Below, in pieces: positions 53,891 to 64,000 of a stretch of 64,000 nt of DNA. How positions within the stretch are numbered: position 1 is the stretch's first letter; every line of letters begins with the position of its first letter. Origin of the DNA: Piromyces finnis. Taxonomy: Eukaryota; Neocallimastigomycota; Neocallimastigomycetes; Neocallimastigales; Neocallimastigaceae. A program made the translations under genes and the position numbers. The stretch covers positions 372,001 through 436,000 of the forward strand of contig MCFH01000016.1 in the NCBI GenBank assembly GCA_002104945.1, in the 5' to 3' direction. The notes under the pieces were generated by a model. The model was not told the DNA's origin. It ran no database searches and saw only the letters and a list, made by a program, of their open reading frames with translations.

Positions 53891-55642
53891 TTAGTTTTCT
53901 TCATCGTCAACTATATCAATACTAACTTCTTTTTCTAAAGTCTTTTGTGGCTTTGATGGAATATTAGCAACATTTTCATTATTAACTTCTTTTTGTTCCT
54001 TCTTGGAAAGACTACGCTTAATATTTTCACTAGTAGCATTCATTCCACGCTTAATATTTTCGCCAGTTGCACTCATTCCGCGTTTAATATTTTCAAAGGA
54101 TGCTGGAGAAACTTTCTTTAATGCAAAACCACCAACACAGAGAATAGCAGCAGCACCAATTACACTACCAGTACCAATAATTCCAACAGAATTGCTCTTA
54201 TTTGCTTCTTCAATAGAAGCGTTAACATTTTGTTCTTGTTGAGCAAGAGCTTCTTTTTTCTTCTTAAGAATTTCAGCTTCTTTTACAAGAGCATCTTGTT
54301 CTTTAGTTTTGGCAACTTCTTCTCTAATAATAGCATTTTGTTCTCTTTGGATAGCTTCTTGTTGTCTTCTAAGAGCTTCCTTTTCTGATTGCTTAATTTC
54401 TTCTTCTCTTAATTTAGCATCTTCTTCATTGTTTTGCTTTCTAAATTCTTCAGCAAGTGTTTCCTTTTCTTTTTTAATTTCTTCTAAGTTTTTAATAGCA
54501 TTTTTTCTTTCGGTTTCAGCTTCTTCAGCTTCCATTTTAGCATCTTTTTGTTCTTGTCTATATTTCTCAATTTCTTGCTTAACAATTTTCTCTTCAGCAT
54601 CAATATAAATTAAATATTCATTACTAGATATGTCAGTTGGAATTTCATTATAATATTCAGTTTCATATAATGTAACTGTTTCAGTTTCAGTTATAGAATC
54701 TGAAGTAGTTTTGAAAGTTAATTCATTATTTTCACTTGGTTCCTTAATTTCTTCTTCTCTAGTAATAGTTTGTTGTTGAGTGGTAGTTGGTTGTTGAGAA
54801 GTGGTAGTAGTGGTTGATTGTTGAGAATTAGTAGTTGGTCTTTGAGTGGTAGTTGGTTGTTGAGAAGTGGTAGTAGTGGTTGGTTGTTGAGAAGTAGTAG
54901 TTGGTCTTTGAGTGGTAGTTGGTTGTTGAGAAGTAGTAGTTGGTCTTTGAGTGGTAGTAGTAGTAGTGGTGGTGGTGGTAGTAGTGGTAGTAGTGGTAGT
55001 TGGTCTTTGAGTAGTGGTAGTGGTAGTTGGTCTTCTAGTAGTAGTAGTGGTGGTGGTGGTAGTTGTTGATTTTCTGGTAGTGGTGGTTGTTTTTCTTTGT
55101 GTTGTTGCTACATTAATCTCAGCATCATTATTTGGAACATACATATTAACTGAAGAACTGGGTTTTGAATCGCTACTTTGAACATTGTCTTTAATTTCAA
55201 GACTACAAGCTTCACTGCTAGATATAGTTATTAAACTATCACAACTAACGGATTCCCAAGTAACATCGACAACACCAAGATTTGGATCGGCGATTTTCTT
55301 GAAAAGTGGAAGACTTACATCAATAGCACCTTCAGCACAAGATGGGCATTTATCAATAACTCTACCAATAATACTTTTACCTTCGTGTGTAACTTTAATA
55401 CAAGTATTACAAATTTGAGCTGAATTTGGATTGGCTGCATTTGTAAGAGTTCTATCATATTGAACATAATTCATAGCAACATAATATTGAGTATTAAAAT
55501 TAACAAGACCACAAGCTGGAATTGCCATATCTGATGGACAATCTTCAGCATTACCATAGTAAGTCATTCTACCTCTTCCACTAATAGCGAAAGCACCAGC
55601 TACACTTGTAGCTAATAAAGATAAAGTATTGTATAATTTCAT
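53891..55642 (-). CDS. Membrane-anchored single-DPBB expansin/loosenin-like surface protein
   Basis: One exon, 583 codons. It has an N-terminal signal peptide (MKLYNTLSLLATSVAGAFA). Residues about 24-150 form a double-psi beta-barrel: GRMTYYGNAEDCPSDMAIPA, CNTCIKVTHEGKSIIGRVID, KCPSCAEGAIDVSLPLFKKI. The Asp in GAIDVS occupies the position of the key expansin Asp. There is no expansin domain 2, so it resembles loosenin/RlpA-type proteins. Then come a Thr/Pro/Gln spacer (about 180-300, probably O-glycosylated), a charged Glu/Lys coiled coil (about 345-480), one TM helix (about 485-508, VGIIGTGSVIGAAAILCVGG) and a cytosolic tail with three ENIKRGM-type 11-residue repeats. Relatives disrupt polysaccharide packing without hydrolysis. 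A wall-loosening or plant-fibre role is an inference. Confidence 0.85.
   Translation of the reverse strand: MKLYNTLSLLATSVAGAFAISGRGRMTYYGNAEDCPSDMAIPACGLVNFNTQYYVAMNYVQYDRTLTNAANPNSAQICNTCIKVTHEGKSIIGRVIDKCPSCAEGAIDVSLPLFKKIADPNLGVVDVTWESVSCDSLITISSSEACSLEIKDNVQSSDSKPSSSVNMYVPNNDAEINVATTQRKTTTTTRKSTTTTTTTTTTRRPTTTTTTQRPTTTTTTTTTTTTTTTTTQRPTTTSQQPTTTQRPTTTSQQPTTTTTSQQPTTTQRPTTNSQQSTTTTTSQQPTTTQQQTITREEEIKEPSENNELTFKTTSDSITETETVTLYETEYYNEIPTDISSNEYLIYIDAEEKIVKQEIEKYRQEQKDAKMEAEEAETERKNAIKNLEEIKKEKETLAEEFRKQNNEEDAKLREEEIKQSEKEALRRQQEAIQREQNAIIREEVAKTKEQDALVKEAEILKKKKEALAQQEQNVNASIEEANKSNSVGIIGTGSVIGAAAILCVGGFALKKVSPASFENIKRGMSATGENIKRGMNATSENIKRSLSKKEQKEVNNENVANIPSKPQKTLEKEVSIDIVDDEEN
54770..55105 (-). 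repeat. Coding minisatellite: Thr-rich TTTQRPTTTSQQP spacer
   Basis: In-frame repeats encode runs of Thr broken by QRP and SQQP units. The base pattern is GGT/GTA/GTT-type triplets on the plus strand. Expected to be an extended, heavily O-mannosylated stalk. Confidence 0.9.
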
Positions 55643-58600
55643 TTTACGACTTTTTATTAAAATATTAATAAATATTTTTCTTTTTTAATAAATATTTAAT
55701 CCCTTATTTTCTATTAATTTATATCGATAGATAACACTAAAGGATTTTAAATGAATATTTTATTTGTTTGATAGTTCTATTGTTAATAAAATTTATTTTT
55801 TTTTCTATTTAAAAAGCAATAACTTTTTTTTGAAACTAAATAAATTTTATAATTAAAATTAAAATAAATTAAGAAGTTACTGTTTTTTTTAATAAATTAA
55901 ATATAAATCAAAAAATAAAAATAATAAAATATATTAATTTTTCTAATTATTGTATAACTTAAAATGGAAGGAAAACTTTCTCTTTTTATACTTTTTTGTT
56001 TAAGTAAAAAAATGTCTAATATTTAATAAAAAATACACAATTATATAAAAAAAGCTACTTTCATATTTATTATTTTTATTTAAGTAATATATTTAAATAT
56101 ATTATTAACTTTTTAATTAAATTTAAAAATTGTAATAAAAAAATATATATAATTTACTATATATTCATATTACATAGAATTTATATATATCAATATAAAA
56201 ACAATTAATTGTAATATATTGATTAAATATATATATTGACATTTTTGAAAGTGATTAAAAAAATCTTATTTTGTATTATTATATAAATATCAACTTTAAT
56301 GACTGAATTAAAATTTATTTTAAAATATATTATTAACATAATAATATATTGTAATATATATTTTTTAATTTTATAATACTAAAAAATTATAATAATATTA
56401 AATAGTTTCCTAAAATAGAAAGATATATAAAATAATATGTAATAGAGTTAATATATTTCATATATAAATAAGATTGTATGGTTAATATATATTTCTTAAC
56501 TTTATTTAATATTATACTTGATCTTTAATAAATATACTTTTTTGTTTTTTTTTTGTGTAATATTTGTAATATTAATAATCGGATTTTAAAACATAATAAT
56601 GTATACAATTATTTATTATATATTGCTATTAAATAAGATTTCCCATAACTTAATACAATAAGAAAAACATAATGTATATGGCAAATACATTTTTTAAAAA
56701 TAAATCTTATTGGCAGAATTCTATTAATTATTATTTTTAAAATATATCTATTAAAATTAAAAAATAAAAAGTTTTTTTTACTATTGTTATACAAAATTTA
56801 AAATTTTATTTAACACAATTATGTATACATTTAATGTAAGGAAGTTAAAAAAAAAGGAGAATACAATATTTCAGTTTGAATATAGAATATTTTAGAATCA
56901 ATTTAAAATATATTAATAGTTACAACTATATATTTGTTTACAATCTTTAATATTTTGTACATTAATTTATTCTTGTAAATTGTAAATTGTATTTTAAATA
57001 AGATCAAAAATAGAAAATAAAGAAAAACATGATATTCCTCTAATTCATTAAATATTATAAAACAACATTCATGAAATGATAGATAAAGGTTTAATATTAA
57101 ATTATTTAATAATTCTATTTGAACATCTAAAAACTTTTAATAATTTTCTAAAATATAAAAGAAATCTTTAAAGTCTTTAAATCAATCTTAGCAAATAATA
57201 AATAAAATAATAAAATATTGTACATAATATATTTTAATATATTAATGAGGATTAATATTTTAATACAAAAATTTTAAATAAATCAATTTATACAATGCAT
57301 AATAATATATTATCATATATAATAGAATTTATAATTAAAATTTTACTTTTTCACAATATACAATTTGGTAACTTTCTAGTTCAAAATTAAGAATTTTGGT
57401 AAAAAAAATTGAAGCATTTATGAAACTTCTTTACGCAGCAAAAATGATCTATAACTAAGCAGTATTTCAATACCTATATATTTATGCTATATTTTTTATA
57501 ATAATTAAATAACCTATTTAATAATAATATATATTAAAATCCATTAAAAAACTTTCTATTCTAATATTGTTAACTATCTTTTTATTGTAAATTAAATTTT
57601 AAATGAAGAAAATTGATTTTCAATTTTCAAATGTTAAAGAAATTTACATCTTACAATTTGTAAATGTAATAGTCGTAATAAGCCATTCAAAGTTCTTTAT
57701 CTTGACTTTTCATTGGTACAAGTAACAAATAATAATAATTTTGTATACAATTATAAGTAAAAAAAAAATATTATTGAGAATTGCCATTTTTAGTTAAAAA
57801 GAAACATAAATTAAAAATTTTAAAGTTAAAATATAAAATTTTAAACAATTGTTTTAATTATACCATATCTTTTTAAGAATTACAATTGCATTAGAATAAA
57901 TAATATTTTTAAATAAAAATAAACAAACAACAACAAAAGCATATTGATCATTATGATTACATTTATTAATTTGTTAGTACATATATATAGTTTTGAATAT
58001 CACCATTATTATGGTTTTACTCTAAAAAAATAACTGAAAATTTATCCTCTTATACATAATTTTGCAAGTTATGACATAAATAATGAACCAATAATTTTAG
58101 TTGTTATTACATTAATTAAACGATAGGCTATAATATAAACAAAATAAAATAATGTATTACAATTATTTTTAGTTTTTTAATTCACTATTAATGTTTGTAG
58201 TATAATTCTATGCAGGTATATTGTTAAAAAAAGCCATATAATAATAGAATATATTAAACATAGATTTCAAGACTTTTAATTTAATTGGAAATAGTATTTT
58301 ATTATATATGATTAATATATATTAATTGTAAAAATTAATTAAATCTAATGAATGTAGAATTCATGTCAAGTATTAAAAAACATAAATTCCATATTTGGAT
58401 ATTCTTTTAATCAAATGGGAAGATTTATTAATTCTTAAAAATGTATTTAGTGATAAATTTGTATCTTCAAATAATTGGATAATATTATTGTATTATTGTA
58501 GATTGTATTTGTTTATATATTTAATATATTATTAATTTTAAATACATATATTAAATATATATTAAATATTTATCATTTTAATATTATTTTGAGTTTGATG

Positions 58601-61600
58601 TTTATATTAATTTTTCACTAACTATTACATAATTAGACTTTTTTGGAAATAAATATCTTATTTTTTATTGGATGAAAATAATGTAAATGGATACTATTGA
58701 AAAAAAACTTTAATATTTTAAAAATAATTGGTTCATTCAATTAACATTATTACATTTTTTTTACAGAAAAAAAATAAAACTCTGTAAACTTTTACTAAAA
58801 CACAATAATTATAAAGGATAAAAAGCAATAATTTAAAAATCCAATAATATTATTTTATAACAGTATATCATGTATTTTGTGTAATGATGAGAAATGTATT
58901 AAAAAGAAGGCTTCTATAAATGATAAATGTAATATATTAAAATAACGTAACGTTTTTAACTTTTAAAAAAAAGAAAAGTTTATATCAAAATTAAAAAAAA
59001 AAAAGTCTATAATTATTTTAATGATAATATCATGTTATAAAAAAAAAACATAAAAAAAAAAAACCTATAATATATTTTTTAATATTCGGTAAAGTAATTT
59101 TTTATTAATGGATAATTAAAATATTATTTAAAAAATAAAGTGGATTTTTCTAATTTCCCATAAATAGCATATTGCAACATAATTAATCAATAAAGATTAT
59201 TAAAAGAAGAAATAATTATACGGAATATTAGAAAATAAAATTAAAAAAAAAAAAAAAACATAATAAAGTTCCTAAGCTTATAAAATTGCATTGTAAAATG
59301 GGTTGGTTATAGCATTAAAACTGGCTAATTCTTTAATATTTTCATATTCTTTATTAAATGATTTTTTAAAAAAGTTTTTTTTTCTACATGTCTATATATG
59401 TCTATATACTTTAATTTGATTTTTTAAAAAAGACATATAGACCATTAAGCTTAATGAATTTAATAATTACAAATATAATCGTCATCATTATTTCACGAAT
59501 AAAAAAAAAATACCTTTATTATTTATTATTATTACATTCATAAATATAAAAAAAAAAAGACACTACATTTCATATATTATCAATATTATAATATCTATAA
59601 TTGTTCATTTCCTTTATTAAAAATAAGTTTTTTTTATAATATTTTCTATTATATTACACCATTACATTTTCACAAACTTATTAATTTAGAAGAAATACAT
59701 TTTCTCAAATTTATTGTATGTATTTTCATTATAAAGCTTTTATGTACAACAGTTTTAATTAAAAATATTTTGTAGATCCTAGTACAAAAAATAAACATTG
59801 AACGGAATAAATGGATTACATAATAAAACAATTATTTTATCCTCTATATGTATACAATTTCCTACAACTTATATACATTAATAAAATAAAAAAAGCCTAT
59901 CATTTAAAATAATAATTTTTATCAATTGTGTGGCAAACTTTTATCAAAAATGAATCACAGAAAATTTATATATGTAAATCTAATTAAATATTAATTTACA
60001 ACATATTAAAATATAACTATTATATATGGTATTATATATGGTATAGAATATTAAAGATTTTTAGTTCTTATCTATAAATTGTTATTTAATGCAGTCTAAT
60101 GTAAAATTATAAATACATATTTATACATATTTATGTATATATTTTGAGGATGTAATGTAATACTCTAAATAATAAAAATTCTAAAAGGTTAGTTATCTTA
60201 AAAGAATAATAATATTAAAGAGTGAGCAAGTTTTAAATAGCAACGTTTCTATATAAATAATAAACAACTTGCTTTGAAATGAAATAATATATTTGTTTAA
60301 ATCTATTTAATTATACTCTTTAAAATATTTTATTTTTTTATTCATCTCTTTACCTTATTTTTTTTTTTTTCTTCTTTTTTAATAATCTAAACTCTATTTT
60401 TCAAAGTATTATAAGTGATTTATACTTTTAATAATATACTTTTACTACAGTGAATGAATCTGTTAAATCTCATTTCAGATCTTTGATATAAATAAAGTTG
60501 GAAATTATAAAGTTAAAGTTGGAAATTAGGATATAAATGCTTTTAACTTTTTATCTAATTTTAATTTAATAATCAATAAAAAAAAGTAATATGATACACT
60601 TTATAATTCTCATTTGTTTTTTTTTTTAAAGTTTTTTTTTTTAATATAAAGCTTAAACATTTATATTTTTGTGTTTTTAAGGTATAGTTAAATTTCTATT
60701 TGTGTTTCTTTTTATAATTTTAACATATAAAGAAAAAGATATATTTATTAGTAAAAAAAAAAAAAAGGAATATTGCAATAACTATTTTGATATTTTGATA
60801 TACTTTTTGATCTATTCTATTAATAGTAATATAATAAAAGAATTATAAGATATTTTAAATTTTATATTTTTAATATATTATAATAATATTCAATATTCAT
60901 TTTACTTTTTATTTAAATATGGTTATTTAAATATTAAAAAATATTACTTTTCTTTGATAATCATAATATATGTTAAATCATTCAAATAATTCTTTCTTAT
61001 AATTTAAAAATCTAAAGAAATATAAAAAATAAAAGAGCAAATTAATTTTTATTTTATCATTCCCATCAAGAAAATAAAAAAGATCACAACATATTTGAAT
61101 TTAAAAAAAAATACCTTAATTATATATAGAATTAAACGCCAAAAGAAATGACCGTCAATAATTATAAATGTGAAAAGCATAATTATAATTGTAATATATC
61201 TTATAAAAACACATTTGAATTAATGAAAAAAGTTTAACAAAAAATGTTACTATTACCAGATTTTAAAATAAATTATAATTAAATAAAATTATTTATTAAG
61301 TATTCATTTGCTAAACTATATTTCTGATATTTTTTAGATATCTGCTATAATTCACCTTAAACATTTATCTTTTAGATTTTCATACTGATAGATTAGATTA
61401 TTTATTCAAAAAAAAAAAAAAAAATTACATGAAACTTAAAAAATATATAAATTTATAATAATAACTCAATAACTCTTATTGTTTTTTAAACTTTATGAGT
61501 TCCTAATATTTTAAAGTAAATAATAGTATATGTGAAGAAAAAAAATATATCATAAAAATAAATTTTCTATTTAAACCTTAAATACGTAATATCAATTTTA

Positions 61601-64000
61601 AATCATATATTTATATAAAATATTGTTAATAGAGCTGGAAATTATTAAATAGTATGATTAATTAATTAATATTTTTTAAAGATTTCTAATTCTAGTAATG
61701 AAAGTGGCCATACTCTGTATATTTAAAATGAATCATTTATAACGTTTTTTTTTCCTTAATATTAATGTTCAATTATAAAATAACGTATTTGTAACTGCAT
61801 TCCAATTCCAAAAATTGTGTCGATTAAATAAATGTATATTTTTTATAAAAAAAAAAAAGTTATAAAAAATTATTAAATTAAATTTAAAAAAAAATTAATT
61901 TAATTTTAAAAAAAGTCATACAAAGAGTGATACATAAAAAAACTTTATTTTTAATAATAATTAAATGAAAAAAAAAAAATTAATTTGATTTAAAATGGCA
62001 GTCATCATTTTAATTTTAATTTATTTTTTTTACTTTATTTTGGTTTGTTGTATTTTCAAGAAATTAATTAAAAACTAATAAATATTACTGAAAAAAAAAA
62101 AAAGGCCTAAATAATTATAGTACTTAATAAAAGATATATAATTATATACAATAGATATAACAATAATTCAAACAATGTTTTATTATTGTTGTTGTTATTA
62201 TAAGTATATTAATATATATATATAGTGTTTATTACCAAAAATTATTAAATTAAAAATGACTATTAAAATAAAAGAAATTAAACTTTTTTTCATTATTATT
62301 ATTAAATTTTAAAAACATAAAATAATAAATAGAAAATAAAAAATGTAATATTCAATACTTCTAATGTTTTAATTATATTTATAATAGTATTAATTATTAA
62401 TAACAAAAAATTGTAATCATCATTTGATATAGATTATTTCAGGGCTAATGAAATGGCTGACTTTCTTTCCAATTAATATTTCGATATTCATTTAATTTAA
62501 TTTGAGAAAATTTCTAATAAATTTCTACCTTTGTTTTCAGAGTTCATTATTTGGTTACTTAAATTAATAGTAAAATCCATATTGAAAACCTATCTTAGAA
62601 ACTATATTAAAATATCTATTCAATAAAATTTCAATAAATGAAAATATTCAACGATAATTGATGATATTTGTAGTTTTAATTTCAAATTCTAAGTTCACTT
62701 TATTAATATATTGGAATTATTATATATAAATATTTTTCTTACATATAACTTTCTTATCATATTATATAATGATATAGTAATCAAATATTTCTTTTTTTTT
62801 TTAATTTCGATATTTAAATAATTTTTATATGGAATTTTTAATTAAAAGATATACATAGGATACATTTATTCTTCTATTTTAAAATAAAAAAAAGTAAAAA
62901 GAATAGTATAATATTAATTCTTAAGATTAATATCTTATTAGTATTATTTTAAGTAATAGTATTAGTTAAAAAAGTAGTATCATCCCTATTTTATTAATTA
63001 ACAAAATGAATAATATTTAGTAAGCTCAAGGCAACAACAATCAAAATAATCAATACTAAAGAAATAGTATAACAGATTATATTGTTGATCATAATTTTAC
63101 TTCTTGGTAATTATGCTCTTGACTTTTAAACACATTAGAGGTTGATCATTTTATGTTCTATTTAATTTTTGTTTAATTTATAATATATAAAAATCATATT
63201 TATTAAAAATTACAATATTTCATTTTAATAAAAGATACTAAACATCCCTGCTAATATATTACTTATCTTATTTCTAATAATTTTTATACATTTTTATGTA
63301 TTTCCAAAGTTTCTTTTTATTAAATTAACATTATTATTCTTTAATATTTTGATTTTTACCTTTTAAATCCACATGAAAATCATCCATAAGCTTGCTTGAA
63401 TACTTTTTTACAATTTTATTAATTTTTAAATAATACTATTTTTTTACTATTTTTTTTTTGAACTAACCTTTGAGTTATATTTAAAATTTTAATATAAATT
63501 AAACTTAACCTTTAAATTAATCTCGAAAAAAATAAAAAATCTTAAAATTTATTTAAAGAATTATTTTATTATTGATAATACTAGTACTTTTATAACTTAT
63601 TAGATGTAAATATTTGATTAATTTATAAAAATAATTATAAATTATCATTTTTATCCATATTAATGTATATACCTATAATAGATATCAAAATATAATATTT
63701 ACAATATTTACACTATTTTAATTCATCAATATTATAATATTATATGTTACTAAATTAAGACACCTTGTTAGTCTTTTAATTTTGAAATATTTTCTTCATT
63801 TCGATAATTGTCTTGAATATAAATTCAATATTTAATTTATTATTAGTTTGAAAAATCTGTAAAAAAAAATTTTAATTAGTATATTAATATATTAATAATA
63901 ATATATTTTTCTTATATTTGAAAATCGAAAACCATATAAAGATTATTATTTATGTATTATTTTATCCTTTTCTAAAAATTTGCATAAAATATATTAATTA
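55643..64000. other. Gene-free AT desert to the end of the window
   Basis: 8.4 kb with no convincing coding sequence on either strand. Open frames are at most about 60 codons and low-complexity (for example minus 56794-56609). It should contain the promoter of the expansin-like gene at its left end. Many poly(A)/poly(T) tracts. I saw no tRNA, rRNA or mobile-element remnant. Confidence 0.6.

Noticed and set aside
54003-55418. Plus-strand frames opposite the expansin-like gene
   Set aside because: Ser/Gly-rich and Ala/Ser-rich antisense shadows of the Thr-rich and Glu/Lys-rich coding regions.
56609-56794. 61-codon minus-strand frame
   Set aside because: Ile/Phe/Lys-rich composition expected of random AT-rich sequence; no splice partners or homology.
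63006-63108. A stretch that would read as a Gln-rich protein start if TAA and TAG coded for Gln (as in many ciliates)
   Set aside because: Every reconstructed gene in the window uses TAA or TAG as a true stop, and the stretch is short with no homology that I can name. Probably chance in AT-rich DNA.

Overview
The window is eukaryotic nuclear DNA of extreme A+T richness, full of poly(A)/poly(T) tracts and ATT microsatellites. Its genes carry short introns with GTAWRT-type donors and AAAG/TAG acceptors, and its proteins are Asn-rich. The gene content (tiny-macrocysts/TmcB-like membrane protein, long-tailed glycogenin, membrane-anchored expansin-like protein, APE-type LINEs) and composition fit an anaerobic gut chytrid (Neocallimastigomycota). 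That placement is an inference, not a database result. Stops are used in the standard way in every gene I could reconstruct.

Layout. 19-6823 (+): 3' 21 exons of a RalGAP beta-subunit homologue, cut by the window start. 7369-14440 (+): a 30-exon TmcB-like multipass protein, with exons as small as 11 and 17 nt. 14441-20056: gene-free AT desert with a 66-bp tandem duplication and a perfect 21-bp inverted repeat. 20057-24314 (+): glycogenin with a roughly 1,100-residue repetitive tail. 26680-28203 (-): F-box protein with a very Cys-rich zinc-binding region. 29208-31875 (-): PA-TM-RING E3 ligase, 5 exons. 32738-36854 (+): SNF2 ATPase of the HELLS/LSH/DDM1/Irc5 type, 15 exons, whose first coding exon is only the ATG. 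37255-39662 (-): AT-hook plus Tudor-like chromatin protein, tail-to-tail with the HELLS gene. 40054 to about 52998: a LINE cluster, all in minus orientation. 53891-55642 (-): secreted and membrane-anchored single-DPBB (expansin/loosenin-like) protein. 55643-64000: gene-free AT desert.

The LINE cluster can be parsed as three events. A 5'-truncated copy (40054-41461) lies next to a longer copy of the same family. That longer copy has itself been split in its 3' UTR by a LINE of a second family (41880-47746), flanked by an 11-bp target-site duplication. All copies are broken by stops or frameshifts. Both families carry the same roughly 170-bp 5' module. In it the hairpin stems are conserved while a loop varies, which suggests a structured RNA or an exchangeable promoter/5' UTR unit.

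Functionally the cellular genes are housekeeping and signalling (Ral-type GTPase control, glycogen priming, ubiquitin ligation through two routes, chromatin remodelling) plus one plausible plant-wall-related surface protein. For the intron-containing genes, the exon joins I propose keep one reading frame throughout and sum to a multiple of three. This is the main internal support for the models.
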